Positions 1 through 13,324 of a stretch of DNA of 64,000 nucleotides are shown here, one piece after another. The position numbers were made by a program, and so were the translations under genes. Below the pieces are notes generated by a model. The model worked only from the letters and a program-made list of their open reading frames with translations. It ran no database searches and was not told where the DNA came from. Origin of the DNA: Druceiella hillmani (taxonomy: Eukaryota > Arthropoda > Insecta > Lepidoptera > Hepialidae); NCBI GenBank assembly GCA_039881145.1, contig JAYKKI010000003.1, forward strand, positions 8,453,501 through 8,517,500, in the 5' to 3' direction. How positions within the stretch are numbered: the stretch's first letter is position 1; each line of letters opens with the position of its first letter.

Positions 1-1985
1 ATAACATTTACGTGTTTCAACCTGTGAACATTTATAGATACTGACTATCACCGAATTCCAAACATATACAAATAAACAGTGGACGATACGGTAAACAGTA
101 AAATTTGTACTTTAAGTTAAATGATGATTAGCGATTTCTCCATGGTGACTTATCCCCTGAAAAAAGAACCTTTCTGATGCAAATGGTATTATAAGTGTTG
201 TCTTCGATTCAGGTACATTTACGATTAGTTTTTGAAGGGAATATGCGTGAGATAATACAATAATCACATTTTCACCTATTTTAACCCTTTCTAGCAAAAC
301 AAGCTTAATGATCTCAAATAAAAATTTGAATGTGTTATTAATTATTACACAAGAGCCTAAAAATTGTTTCTGATTATAGTCAAGTTAATGTTTTTGTTAA
401 ATTAATGTTTTAGAAAAAATCCTACGAAATGTGAGAAATTTACCAAATTATCACTTCATTGTGGCCGTAAAAGTGATTAGAAATTATTAACTTATTTTTA
501 TTAATTATTAATCTGGAATGTTATTGTAATATGTGATAAATATATTTAGCTTGAATTCATATTAAGGTTTACATTATAGAAAAATATAATGTAAACCTTG
601 ATGTAATTTCCTGTTATTACCCTTGAAATTTAAGTAATTATACAAAATATTCCACCGAAATTATTTTAAAAATCTAAACGTAGAATTGTAAATACCTGAG
701 AACCTGTGAGGTGGTATTTGTAATAAAACGACCATTAGTTATATCTAGTATTCAGTAATTTTAATTTAGGTAAAATTGTCGCTAATTTCATTGTAACTTT
801 GTCACCGATTTATGTAGTCAAAATAGATCTATATGGATGCTAGAGGTTTATTTTTCCCAAATAATTTAATTGTCACATAAATAACATAAAATAATTACCG
901 ATAATTTGTTTTGCAATGAAGGCTACCAATTTCTTCACTTTATTCCATCTCCCCTTCTTAGAATTTGGAAGTTTAGAAAGATTCCCCTCGATGCCAGTTA
1001 GACAAATAGAGTTATTCAGTCCATCGGAAATTTTTTTTTAATAAATTTTACATATTCTATATGTATCTTAATTGTTACTCATCCATGTAATAATGCTGAT
1101 AAAATGAAGGACAAAGAGTATTTGGGTGGAAGCGGGTAAGTGTTAGTTATTTCAAATCGTCCCTTTTTAGAATCAGGAAAAAAGTGTTGTAGATATGGTA
1201 ATAGTCCAAGAATTCAAGCTCAATATTTCTATGGAAATCTGTTTAATAAGAGAGTCTAAAAATATGGATACGTACGCATGGCTAGATATGTATTCTTATA
1301 TTCGTATATGTGAATACGTGGATGCGCGTATGCGTGTGTGCCTCTCCGGTGCTCCAACCTCTAAAGCAACGGATCATTCTGAATGATGTTTGGTAATTCG
1401 TAATTTCTTCCAATTATACTAATGTTTGCTTAACTTAAGCATAAAATTTCCATTTGAGTACTTACTGTCACTATCAATATTACACATTAATCACCACTAT
1501 ATTAATTCATACAACTGCGAGCCACAAAAATGTATTAGAGTTTTCGCGCTACCTTAATTGTGCTAGAATGCCAAATTATGGATTATATTTATAAATAAAT
1601 ATATGATATTAATTGCAAGGCACGAATATACAGAAACCATCACAATTTTTTTATTTCATATTTTCAATCCAGTTCGTAATATTTTGTTATTCAAATTTAT
1701 TATTTCCAAATAATGGACATTTTCTAATTTTTTTCGCGATAATTAGTAAAATAATATCTACTACGAACAGGGACAAGTATTTTACCTCGAACCAGCACTT
1801 AATAACTTCCTATTCCCTTCTATGGTTTGAAGGTTTTCTTATAACATTACTGCCTCATGTTATAGAAGTAGCGTAAACTAGTTCCAGCCCATGAAACTTT
1901 TCATATTGTCATTTAAACATATTAACTAGAAAACGTGGTATAATGCTCACCTTATGGCGGATGTTTAATTCGTGGGATTGTGATT
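1..1985. other. AT-rich non-coding stretch
   Basis: No recognisable gene. The short open frames at 112-297 (minus), 1195-1386 and 1613-1876 (plus) have no recognisable domain and a composition expected of translated AT-rich DNA. The only structure I see is the inverted repeat at 564-599, listed separately. Confidence 0.7.
564..599. repeat. 15 bp perfect inverted repeat (hairpin)
   Basis: The arm aaggtttacattata (564-578) is exactly complementary to tataatgtaaacctt (585-599) across a 6-base loop. Pairing continues outward weakly with wobble pairs. It could be a small MITE remnant or a chance hairpin; no function can be assigned. Confidence 0.6.
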
Positions 1986-3030
1986 TTACAACCTATTAGT
2001 AAACTTTCTAACCTAAGCTTTGCATAAACACCATTACTTAAAAAAATTATTATTTAACGCGTACCTTAGAGTCGTTTATGAATAATTTAAAGTTGTGAAT
2101 AAACTGCCGTCGAAGAAACCAATTATTTTGCGTATATAAACTACTGAATATACCCTGTGCACATTCTTAGTGGTTTACTAATGTTTCGGTTTTATAATTT
2201 TATGTAAATAAATTTTGTAAATATTTCGAAAATGTCCATAAAAATAAGTGATATTTTACTCCATAGCCTTAGAACATTGTAAAGTTAAAATTATTTAAAA
2301 CAGCATAACCGGAAGTTCACTTAGTGTTTCCCAGAAAATTATAAAGGTAATTTTGAAAATATCAGTTTTTGAGCAAGTTATATAAATTTTTTTCGTGTCA
2401 TAATACGGCAATTTAATTGACAAATAGTGAAAAAAGAATATAATATAAATATTATATGTGCCTAAATGTGTAAAGAACTATAGTTGCAATTGCCATTAAG
2501 TGTTTAGACAATTTATTTACCTTAATCTAGTTGCTAAGTTAAATTACAAAGTTGTTGCAAATTTAATGCTGCCATGGAATTAGTTCTAAATAAATAAATA
2601 TTTATAAATTAATGTTCGTCTATCTCGTTAAAAACTGCATTTAAAAATTATATCGCGTTTAAATGTTGCTGCTCTCTTGAAGGCTTTATAAGTGCAGTAT
2701 CTTCAAAGTTATTGACTATTATTTGAAACAATTAAATAAACTGAATTGAGCGTTTATTTAATTCTGGATACTGTGATACTTTTTTGTTCTGAGCTAAATG
2801 CATAAGTCAGTAGTTTTGACCCGCGCCCTTGTTCGTCTTTAAGTCGGAAATTTTGAAATGAAGTTATAAAGCAATTGAATACATATCTAGTTTAACATCA
2901 TACAATATCTATAATAACATGTAAAAATATTTACCACCTAAAAAGGGTTTACCTCGCTATTAAAATATATAGATTTTCCAATAGGAGCAGTGAGGAAGAG
3001 CGACGCTTGAACAAAAATAGCGCCCTTCCT

Positions 3031-3105
3031 TCAGCAAACGAGCATATAATTTCATTCCTGCCATTTGATAACTTTGTATAAGGTAGTTGATGTGCCACTT
3101 AATGT
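3031..3105 (+). repeat. Conserved core block, copy A
   Basis: About 75 bp around 'catataatttcattcctgcc' and 'gatgtgccacttaatgt'. It resembles copies at 20161-20236, 38413-38488 and 46474-46539, and more weakly 28205-28250. It appears better conserved than the flanks. 'gtgccacttaatgt' is partly repeated just downstream (3103-3122). Function unknown. Confidence 0.6.
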
Positions 3106-3902
3106 AACATGCCACTTAATGTACAGCATTGTGGTTTTTGTTGAATTTCATCTGTATGAATGCAATAATTTGAATGTGCATTGCTTGAGAAGAAATGTTC
3201 GTGGCTATAACTATCTGTATTGAAACAAACTTATGCACGTTCATTGCAATTGTATAGTAAACCAGAATTAACTAAAATATTACTTCCACATTTTAATTTA
3301 GAGACCCAAGAGAGATGATAAGTTGCTGAGCGTGGTTCATTTAGTCCAAGAAATTTCCATAGAGATCATTTATTTCCGAAAATTGTATGTAAGTGTATTT
3401 CAAAAATCAGTAGCGTACTTTAACATATGATATTATTAAATGTTAGAGCATAATCTTTATTTTAAAATGTAGCAGTAAGAGACTTTTTATTTGAAATATT
3501 GTGGAAATCATCCTTTAAGAATAGTAATTATCTCTTCCATTGAATTCTGCTAACCGGCAAACATTTTTAAAACTTTAGAAATAATGTTTACAAGGATGGG
3601 TTTTAACAATACTTACAGTTTTAGAAAAATGAAAGGAAATTATGGAGTTATGTACAATTGTATTAATCAAAAGAGTCAATAAGACTTGAATTAAAGAAAT
3701 TAAGTGGAAATAGGACTTATCAGCTTTGGACAAGAATAGTACTTGACTCCGAAAAGACTGTAAAAAGTCAAAAAGACTCTCAACATACTCTGTATTTAAT
3801 TAAAATGACGTAATAAACAACAGTGCATAATACGTAAAAATAGTCAGATACGATAAGGAAACATGCCAGTATAATTTTGAAAAAAATAACACACATCAAA
3901 AT

Positions 3903-3965
3903 ACATAACACACATACACACACACACACACACGCACGCACACACACGCACACGCACACACACAC
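3903..3965. repeat. (CA)n microsatellite
   Basis: Near-pure CA dinucleotides with CG interruptions, followed by a short (TA) run at 3966-3981. The minus-strand ORF running through it (poly Val-Cys) is an artefact of the repeat. Confidence 0.95.
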
Positions 3966-4200
3966 ATACACATATATATATAAAAGCAGATGTAAACTAT
4001 TTTTATTTCGGAAAATTTAATATTTTAATAATTAATTCACGAAAATATTATGAACAAATTAACTACTATCTTTTTTATTTTCTACGATAGCAATATCGAC
4101 GGTCAAAAATAGTATTATATTTTTACTCAAAGCCATTATATGTTAGATACAGAACAATTAAACTGTTTCAATGGTTTTAGACACTAATTATGAAGTAATA

Positions 4201-5154
4201 ATCAATGTACTTCAAAGATTTATTGTGAAGTAATGATCAACTACCATACAAAGATTAATTTTTTACCCAATCGTTCAACCATATGAAATCATCATTTTCG
4301 TTACTTAAAGTCTTAGTACGATCTACTTGCTATCATCAGTATAATGCAAATTCAGAGTTAAAGTAAGCAGTATAAAAATGACAGTTAGATTTCATTACGT
4401 TGATAGAACAAACTGCATTATAACATAATAAAATGACATGACTGATATTTTTTTTTTATATTTGAAGTCATTTTTTTGGAGAAAAATTCGTCATTATATT
4501 TCGAAATTTTAAGTTAAATTGGGAAATGATAAAAATAAAACATATCAATTTAAATATATATGAAAAAACACCTGTTTAGAATTTAATCTAATATTACAGG
4601 TAATGTGGTAAGTAGACGGAAAACATAAAATAGCGAAATCAAGAAATTGTGCAAAAGAGTGCAGGCGAAAGTCGAAATATTATAATTTTTATGTTTATAT
4701 ACTGATCACAAAAAAAAATAATATTTTCGAAAAAAATACACTAATTATTGCTGATTATGTTAGAGTCCTATTATATCAACTTTTTTAGATTTGTTGCTTG
4801 AAGAAATAGTCTCTAAATCTGATTCAGGCAACTCATTCTTGCTAGTGTTTTTCACTAAAAAAGGTTAGAGGTGGTATCCGGATTTCGTTTTTGAATTTTA
4901 GTAATAGATTTTACGTCATTTCATGTCACTTTTAAATTATTTCAACCTTCAGCATATCGGTCTGTTATCACCATAATATTAATTTAAAATATAAAAGTTC
5001 ATCATTTCCGTTGCTTAAGAATTTAATGTACGTTTTACGATCATATGAAAATATTGTATTAATTTATTTGAACTTAAACTTCTCCCTTCGAAATAACTGC
5101 CACCTAATTTTTTTTTTTTTTTATACACAAAATAAGCATTAATTAAAATACATC
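4201..5154. other. Spacer between repeat copies A and B
   Basis: AT-rich with no gene seen. It has an internal near-duplication ('tgaagtaataatcaa' at about 4191 and 'tgaagtaatgatcaa' at about 4225). A T-rich run lies at about 5108-5122. Confidence 0.6.
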
Positions 5155-6060
5155 GATATATTAGTAAACCTTTTAATTGAAGATTTGCACAAACTCCATT
5201 ACTTAACAAATAAAGGAAAAAAATAATAATTTAACATGTGTTTCTAGGTCGTTTATAAATAATTGGAAGTTGTTAATAAATTAACATCGAAGAAATCAAT
5301 TATTTTGCGTATATAAACTACCTAATACACTTGTGCATATTCTTAATTGTTTACTAATTTTTAGGGTTCCAGAACTTTATGTAAAGAAATTTTAAAAATA
5401 TTTTGGAAAATGTCTATAAAAATATTTAATATTTTACTCCATAGTATTCGAAAATGCTAAAGTTAACATTATTGAAATAAGCGTAACTATATGTTTATTT
5501 AATGTCTCTTAGGAAATTACAAGGGTAATTTAAAAAATATAATTTATTGAGAAAATTTAAAAAACTTTTCGTATCAGAATACGGCGATTTATTTGACAAA
5601 TTGTGAAAAAATAATATAAAATAAATATTTGTATGTGCACGGAACTGTTGTTGTAAATTTTGTTAAGTATTTAAACAATTTATTTTAACTTAATTTAGTT
5701 GCTAAGAAAATTTACAAACTGGCGGAAATTGAATGCTGCCATTTAGACAAATTAGTTCTTAACAATCAAATATAAATTAATGTATATCCATGTTGGTTAA
5801 AAACCGCATTTAAAGTTATATCACGTTTGGATTCAATTTTGCTTCTCCCTTGTATGCTTTATTCGTACTACATTCTTGTAAGAATAAAGAAAATTGTTTG
5901 AAACAAATAAGCATTGAGCGTTTATGTAATTCATGATCAAGTGATGCTCATTTGTTCTGAGCTAAATGTTTTCAAATCATCGAAAATTTTGAAATAAAGT
6001 GATAAAGGAATTGAATAAATATGTAGTATAATATCACAAAACATCTATTATGATATATAA
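5155..6060. repeat. Non-coding repeat unit, copy B (first half only)
   Basis: Aligns with 1990-2925 over its whole length. Shared landmarks include 'ccattactta', 'caattattttgcgtatataa', 'attttactccatag', 'gaatgctgccat' (A: taatgctgccat), 'ttgttctgagctaaatg' and 'ttttgaaat-aag'. The match fades at about 6060, where copy A continues into the part matched by copy C at 20050. Copy B lacks the ~35 bp 'agttttgacccgcgcccttg' segment of copy A; a related segment occurs at about 7452-7482. Confidence 0.7.
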
Positions 6061-9000
6061 TAGACTTAATATAATATATTGTCATGAAATAATTATTATT
6101 TCAAAATTTAAAGTTTCGTTATGTCGTTATTAAATTAAACGCTGTAAATCTATGGTTCAAAAAATTACTCAAAATAAAACCTGGCCGTAATAATGTTCTC
6201 ATCTTTCGTGAAAGAACAAAGAAAAATATTTTATTTATATATTATGAAACTTTTATATCTATCTTGTATTAAATAGGATGATTAGATATATTTTGAGAAA
6301 GAAGAAGGCAATTTTTATTTTAGTTTTTGGCAAGATATAAAGAAAGAAATAAAGTATTTTCGAAACATACCTTTCAAAAAACTTCACGTAAACATATTAT
6401 AGGATATAGTGGCTTGAAAATATACAAAATTTATTTACCATATATATAGAGGGTAATCAATAAACCTATTCGATGATTATATTTTAGGATATTTTTTTTT
6501 CTTAACAAATATATTTTCTTTATATAATTCTAATATTTGTAGGATTAAAGGAAATTGTTTTGTTGTAATAAAGAATTCAAAACACACTAGTTGAAATTAT
6601 ATTGTTATTAATATCTACGATGTCTCTAATAAATATAAAACATTTACAAATAATTAAATAAAGAAAAACAAGTTTTCAGAAGAAGTAAAACTAGTTATCA
6701 AAACTATTATTTTGTCGTTTACTATGTAAATAGATGAAAATATATTTTTATTATTTTTTTTCGTCCTTCATCACAACAAATTTATTTTAGAATAAATGAA
6801 ACTTCTAACACTCAAATGAAGTTAACTCCAAAAAAGGCTTTGAAATAAATTGCAAAATATATTGAGCTCCAGTAGTGCGCGAGCCAAATTTGATTGTCAT
6901 TTACTCATTGAAGAAATGATGTCATCATACTTGCAATATAATATATGCATGATGTTAAAAATGCAGTCCAGCAAACTTCAATGACCAAGTTACTGACTGT
7001 AATAGCTTAACCATAATAATCCTTCCTACGTGAATTAAATATTACGTTCATATATTACACATAATAATCTTCAAAGTGAACTGGAATCCTTTGTTTTAAC
7101 GAGATGCCTCTGTTTGGTTAGCCGCAATATTTAAATAGAAATTCCAATTATGGAGGTACTAACCTTTATATATATCAGAGCTCTTTTACTTATGCCCTAA
7201 GAAGAGTAGTTAGGAAATATCTGAAATGCGTGTAACTTTTGTGATACTTCTTTGAATCCAAAATATCTAAAACAAATATTGAAATGGCTATGCGAGTATG
7301 AGTGGTGCTGCAGAAAAACCTTTTATGAAATTAACTCGCTGTAAGATGAATTGTAATATAAAAATATTTGTTGCTTATTTGTAAACAATGCATTTTGAAA
7401 TTTGTAAACAATGCATTGGTAATTTTAGATTTACACTTTTAATAATTCATTAGTTTTGATCCGCGCATTCGCTCGTTTATAAAGGAGAAAATGGTGGTGT
7501 AATTTAAATGTATTAGCATAATATTAAATTAAAACTAAATTATTAATATAATTAATATTAAATTAAAACGTTCTAACTTATAATGAAATATACGTAAAAA
7601 CTTATATTTACACTTGAATGATTAATAGTTTCTGTTAATAAAAAAAGAAATTAATCCATTTCGGAATGAAAAGTTTCCCACATAGGTCTTCACTGCAAAT
7701 ATTGCACGTATGCATATTTTTTTGGGGATCAGTTGAGTAGTTCTGCTACGAAACTGTAAAAACAAAAAATACACCAATAAACTTTTCAGGTATTTTATAA
7801 TATTACAATTAATATTATTATTTTATGAATATTTAAAATTACTTCCACCATAGGTTTTTTTAGGTTACTTTGATATAGTTACTTTGATAATCCACAGTAC
7901 ATTTTGTAAAAAATTCAAGTCATGTTATAAAAATGCAATTAGTAATTTAAAACGTGAGGAAAAATGTACATAACTATGTTTAAAATTATGTATAATACCG
8001 GAAAGTGCGTGTCAATGTCATGTAATTATTTAAATTATTCAACTTACGGTAAACAATTAAAGGAAAATTATTTCGTTTTGTAAAAAGCAAAAAAAAATTA
8101 CAAGTACAGCTTTTACATAAATGAGAAGGTACCTCAATTTGTTTTTAAATTTTACTGCATGGTAATTGACGCCTGTAATTGAAGCATATACTCGCAAAAA
8201 ATATCTTCTTAGTCATACTAAAAAAATTATGAATAATGCATCTGCAATGTAGCCAAACGTAACGAATTTTGAAAAAGATGGCAGCAGCCGTTCTCGTTTT
8301 TTTTATTAATATTTGAACGCGTAAAACATAATTAAATTTTCATTATAAATTTGATTTCATTTTCCACTATTGATCGATATTAAACTATTAATAGTTCAAA
8401 AATGGTAATTTAGGTAATTCCTTCTAAAGCAGACGTTGACAAACTTTGAGACATAGTGAGAGTAAATTCGCTCATCAAGTTGTCGTTGAACAGCTGCATC
8501 AAACTTTAACGAGTGTTTGTTTTTCTCTGTCTTTTCTGTGTCTTGTCTTTTCTATGTTTTGTTTTCCTTTTATTTCACCCATTATTTCGAAGGAAAAAAC
8601 ATTCTTGAGACGCAAACCTTTACGGCGTTTAATGACGTTTATTCATTTACACGTACATATAAACACAGGCACACATACTTATATACATACATACGGATAT
8701 AATATCTTTTGGCTTCACCGTGGTCAGTGTTCCAGGCCTATTTGTTTGTAATTAAATACACTATATATCGGTATACTAATATTCTAGTTTCTTCATGCCG
8801 TTGTATATATATGTGTACATAAGTACGTACCTCTTTACTAATATTCTAATTGGAATGTTCCTTTGTAACTGTGTATACTCACTTACATATCTGCTAATGC
8901 TTAATCATATTATTTGTTTATACCTATACTTATTTATCTACCTACCTAATATGTAGTTTGCTTCGTGCCATTGTAGGTACTTGTATATATTTTCCTATCT

Positions 9001-9200
9001 ATTTATATTATTACCCTCGTGTTTATGTCAAGAAAAATGAAACAATTTCAAACTCGATTAGTTTATTCCTCATCAACGAAGAGTTTTTGTAACTACCTTT
9101 CGGCTCCAATATTATATTCTGTTTATTGTTAGACCTATATTATCCAAATGCAGTCACGGTTCCTGTGCTGCTCAATATTGAAGAACTCTATTACATAATC
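6061..9200. other. AT-rich non-coding stretch
   Basis: No gene recognised. The open frames at 8446-8751 and 8517-8702 (plus) encode low-complexity Phe/Ser/Tyr-rich peptides without a domain. A ~35 bp piece at 7452-7482 (agttttgatccgcgcattcg) resembles part of repeat copy A near 2813. Confidence 0.6.
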
Positions 9201-9204
9201 GTGG

Positions 9205-9400
9205 TGATGAAGAACCATGAAGCCCGCTGGCCAAAAACTGGTTAGTTTACCCGGCCCCAGACACTAATGTCATGATCATCTTCATTTCCCATCTAACCTT
9301 GACGTTGAACGCATGGCCATTTCTTCGCGTATCCTTCGCAACTTAAGAAATAATATAATTTATAAAAAAATGTTTTTATTTCACGTGTGAGTGGAATATA
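9205..9400 (+). repeat. LTR-like direct repeat, upstream copy
   Basis: Pairs with 10238-10440. Shared blocks in order include 'ctggccaaaaactggttag' / 'ctggtcaaaagccagttag', 'catctaaccttg', 'tttcttcgcg' and 'ataatataatttataaaaaa' (ataatacaatttataaaaaa in the partner). It is more GC-rich than the surroundings. Confidence 0.55.
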
Positions 9401-9943
9401 TTTAAAAAATTCTCGTACATGTCAAGTTATAGTTTAATTTAAGGAATGGACTATATGATCTATTACATTGGCGACCTGGACAAAAATGTAGTCATTACGG
9501 GATATGGCAATTCGTAGACAATTCGTATGATCAATACGGCATACTCCTAAATACTTCGAAATTTGTATTAAATATATTCGAAATAGCATTTTTGGGTTAC
9601 AATTTTCTGGGAAAACACGAGGAAGCCGCAGTAAAAAATTCAAACAATGTAGGTCTATCTAGAAACAAAGACAGTTAAGGAGGTGAGTATGCTTAATTTA
9701 TATTGTAGATTTATATAGATATAATACTAGAAAATATGAATACGCAGCGCGTAGAAAGAAGACCTACAGTAATTTTTTGCAGAACTGGAATATGGTAAGC
9801 TACTGCAACTTTTTCAAATTTTTCAACTACAATTCCGACAATGTGCCAAATGATAGTGATTACATTTCTTTGCACACAATTGCTGCCAATTTACAGCCCT
9901 TTCTTACTTCTGCTCGAATTAAATTTCTATTTTTAGAGAATTA

Positions 9944-10085
9944 AATAAGTGCGACTTTGTCTATCTTTGGCAAGACGCGGTACCTGCACCACTTCAACTA
10001 GCTTACAAGGTGGTAAAAACTGGAAATCGAAATCTACAAATTAAATATGAAAGGAAACGAAAAAACATTTTGCATAGTGTGGTAT
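9944..10085 (+). pseudogene. gypsy-like pol C-terminal fragment (broken)
   Basis: Translation gives NKCDFVYLWQDAVPAPLQ followed by AYKVVKTGNRNLQIKYERKR. This fits the chromodomain-like tail after integrase in gypsy/BEL pol, where a 'C-x-FVF-x-R-x-DAV-x-x-PL' stretch is followed by 'Y-x-V-x-x-R-x-x-x-F-x-I'. Stops and frame changes lie just upstream; reading frame 9908-9945 keeps a trace of the preceding linker. No intact integrase or reverse transcriptase remains nearby. The assignment rests on motif pattern recognition only. Confidence 0.5.
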
Positions 10086-10237
10086 GTATTTGCATATCTA
10101 CTGGCAGAAAATACACAATGCCAAACAATGCTCATACTAACAAGGTTGTGGAGATACTGTATAGAATACACGTCTTATCTATTTTAAGAATATCTTCATT
10201 ATCTTTCGTAGTAACGGTCTCCGTGGGAATTACTGTG

Positions 10238-10440
10238 ACGAGCAATAAAAACCACCAGGTCAGCTGGTCAAAAGCCAGTTAGTTCGCCCAGTGCTGGGAG
10301 TTTGCTCTATGCGGCTCACATGTTCAGTTCGCATCTAACCTTGGCAGTGGATGCATAACCGTTTCTTCGCGCGCCGTTTGTAATCCACAAAATAATACAA
10401 TTTATAAAAAAATTTTGTTTCTTTCATGTATGAATTACAC
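10238..10440 (+). repeat. LTR-like direct repeat, downstream copy
   Basis: Diverged direct copy of 9205-9400, lying about 150 bp downstream of the pol fragment. See that entry for the shared blocks. Confidence 0.55.
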
Positions 10441-13049
10441 ACATATAATAAATTTGTGCACAATTCTAAATATCGTTTCATTTCCATAGCCAAATTTCAA
10501 CCAAATATTGAAAGAACTGTAGATAAACCTTAAAAATTACAGAAGTTAGTTGATAAATAGGGGTGATGTTCTTTTTATTAAAAAAATAATAAATATGTTA
10601 AGAAGATTATATAAACATACGGTCAAATTGAGGGGTTCCTCCATTTTTGAATTTACTTACAAATAGAGGAAATTAATATATTTATCTCTTTTAAATATCG
10701 TAAATGGCAAAAGTTTTTAGCAGTAAATTTATATTATTGACTATTCTTCTTACCATGCACATTGATGGTATCGACGATAAAAAGAAAATAACCCAAGGAA
10801 TACGCGTCTACTTAACTTTCAAAAATTCAGAATTTTAAACGAATATTTAATTTTTCATTTCAATATTTCTTCTATTATATTCTATTTTTCATTTCATTAT
10901 TTCTTAAAAAATATAGACCAGGTTGGCATTATTGACTGTATAAATATAAATGATTATAGTTTATAAACTGAAATGACTTTTACAGTAACTTTTGCATAAA
11001 TAAACAAATTTTAAATGCAAACTTATACACTACATATTATTAAACTAAATTTTGCAGAAATTCTTCAGATATACTATTCAACATGTTTACAATATGATCG
11101 TTATGGGTATAATATTAATATATTGGCTAGCAGTTACTATAATTCTATGACTGTATTATCAAAAATCTGTCTAGTACCGGTAGACTATGAGTGCTCAGCA
11201 TACGTTTAGAATCTTATATACATGTAAGTGTAAATAGCATTTCCATTAAAATATTTACAAATTTTAATTTATTATAACGCAAATATATTGCTACTACATC
11301 TTTCATAGGTCTAATAAGAGGTGCATATTTAAAAAAAAATGATATCCAGGGTAATCGTCATAGTTTTCCTACAACTTCGGTGTAATCTTCTAAAAACTCA
11401 GTTTTTGTCATAATTTTGGTCACAGCATTTCCTGAGAATAATGGCTGTAAGAAACACACCCGTGAGTGATTTAAGGGTTTAGTTTTTCCTTTCGGTATAC
11501 GAATCTCTAAGCAGGCGACTAAAATGTTTAAAATAATAAAATTTATAATATGAAAGTACATACAGCGTTATATTTATTATACTTTAAAACATTTGAAATA
11601 TCAAGTTAGGTTTCATCGAAGTTACGAGGCCTTATAAAATAATGGCCAATATGTGTGTTTGCATTGTATGAATTTTAATATATATACCAACTCTGAAAGT
11701 CATTATGAACGATTATACTAAATCCTGAAGCAGATTTACCAGTCTTTATGTGGCTGTTTAGTGCCATAAAAAATAGTGCAATAAAATAGGCATATGCCGA
11801 TAGGTAGTGCTAATGTTTGTGTAAATTACGACAAAAAGGGGTTGAAAAATATTTTAAATTGTTATGGTCATTATTTTTAGTCGTGATTTACGCGGATTCT
11901 GTTCAAAATTTAAATACGTAGGACATTTTGTCATCTTTAATATCGTTATTGCGCAATTACTATATTTAATTAAAACTCGTTTCTAAAATGTTAACATTAT
12001 AGTTTAGAAATATACATGTTCTCCTGTTTTAGCATCAAAAATAATCATTATTTAAGGTTTTTGATTGCATGTATAAAAATGATCGATGGTTTTGTAGAAA
12101 ATTACCTGTGACTAAAGAGGATTATGGTGAAACAGTTGCTATTTACGTTTGGTAAAAAAGGTCAAGAAAGTGTATAAAAGTATAATGCGCATTATAAGAG
12201 TTACATAATCTTCTTTAAATTATTATATTTTATAATTTTGTATGCGTTATAAATATGTATAAGCATGTCGATTTATGATAACAGAGCTTTATTTCATTAA
12301 TAGCCTGCAAATAAAACGACTGGATAGACGATGACCCAGACGGTGACATACTAAGCTATGATTGATGTACTGAAAAAGTTTGACTTTAATAAAGATTATT
12401 TTGCTTTCGAGATTTTGACACTTTTATTAAAATTTGTGAAAATCACTACTCCGGGCCGATCTTTTGGGTGCCACCACTACAAATTAAGTCGGATTGTCAA
12501 TTTTTTCTTGTCAAATATTTGAATAATATGCCTTTTAGATTAAATGAAACACTCCACGACAATTAATTATGTTCTTTCAAAAAAAAACCAAAATTGGTAA
12601 TTTTTATGACCCTAATTTGATTATTAGTAGTGAAAAAAATTTACGACTCAGAACTGGCTAATCATTTTAAAAATTGGCACATATAATTTGTGTGAGCAAT
12701 AAAAGTAATTTAAGATTAGACCAAAATTTAATTATAAATAAAAATAGCCCTCGAATATATTCCATAATAAAAATTATTTAACAAGAAAAGTTGTTACTTT
12801 TATGATAAAAAATCCTTTTTCTAATAGGGCCATGTAATGAACGAATGTGCGAGTAAGAGAAACGATACATACGTGTTTTTTATATTATTTTATTTCACAT
12901 TGTTTAAAAGCAGAAAACAAACACAAACTATTTGAAATATTCTATGAACACTAAATACGAAATAAGGTTGTGTTCGAATATTTCCACAAGAAACAAAGAA
13001 AAATAAATACATTTATAAAACATCCAATTAAATACAACAATAAATAAAT
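10441..13049. other. AT-rich non-coding stretch
   Basis: No gene recognised. The small open frames at 11015-11209 (plus) and 11358-11561 (minus) lack domains. A patch at 12400-12480 (an aataaag signal, then 'ccgggccgatcttttgggtg') has the feel of an LTR end, but I found no partner copy in the window. Confidence 0.6.
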
Positions 13050-13085
13050 GTGACATTGTAAAATTAATACGGAAAACACTTGTTA

Positions 13086-13295
13086 TTACGATTCGGTTCG
13101 AATCTTTATCTGACTCAGTAGAGATTGACAGTCGTAATTACTTTCACAGATCCTGAACATAATCATCCACTCTAATAATGTACGTCTATGATAGAGGGCA
13201 TCAAACTTATAATTATTAAGCAATACTTTGTACGATAATTTATTGCCACCTATACGATGCTGAAAATCTTTACAAAGGCATAAAGTGGATTTCAT
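13086..13295 (-). pseudogene. LINE ORF2 C-terminal remnant
   Basis: The 69-residue frame reads as the post-RT tail of Jockey/CR1-type ORF2. It has an 'RRTLLEWMIMF' block then 'NYDCQSLLSQIKIR', matching the family pattern 'RR..D..FLYK..NG..D...LL..I...P.R'. It follows the N-terminal RT fragment directly, so the RT core has been deleted between about 13325 and 13300. No start of its own is expected; the Met at its N-terminus is incidental. Confidence 0.65.
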
Positions 13296-13324
13296 ATGTA
13301 ATTATGGAGTATTGGATATACCCC

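Larger units (their letters stand above)
1990..4200. repeat. Non-coding repeat unit, copy A (complete)
   Basis: A ~2.2 kb unit without a significant ORF. Its first part (about 1990-2925) aligns with 5155-6060; for example 'ttgcgtatataaactac' and 'ttgttctgagctaaatg' occur in the same order in both. Its second part (about 2926-4200) aligns with 20050-21720, sharing 'cagcaaacgagc', 'gatgtgccacttaatgt' and 'gacttgaattaaagaaa' in order. By eye the copies are roughly 70-80% identical with many small indels. The order and nearly adjacent breakpoints suggest one ancestral unit. Copy A also contains a (CA)n tract (3903-3965) absent from copy C. Identity unknown: it could be a non-autonomous transposon, an old segmental duplication or a non-coding RNA unit. 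Confidence 0.7.
9205..10440 (+). mobile_element. Remnant of a gypsy-like LTR retrotransposon
   Basis: Two diverged direct repeats (about 9205-9400 and 10238-10440) flank about 840 bp. That interval contains a fragment resembling the C-terminal end of gypsy pol, on the plus strand just before the downstream repeat. This is the order expected of 5' LTR, internal region and 3' LTR after a large internal deletion of gag and most of pol. The LTR edges and target duplication could not be defined, so the limits are approximate. Confidence 0.5.

Noticed and set aside
8446..8751. 101-codon ORF
   Set aside because: Low-complexity Phe/Ser-rich then CA-repeat-derived Tyr/Thr/His residues; no domain.
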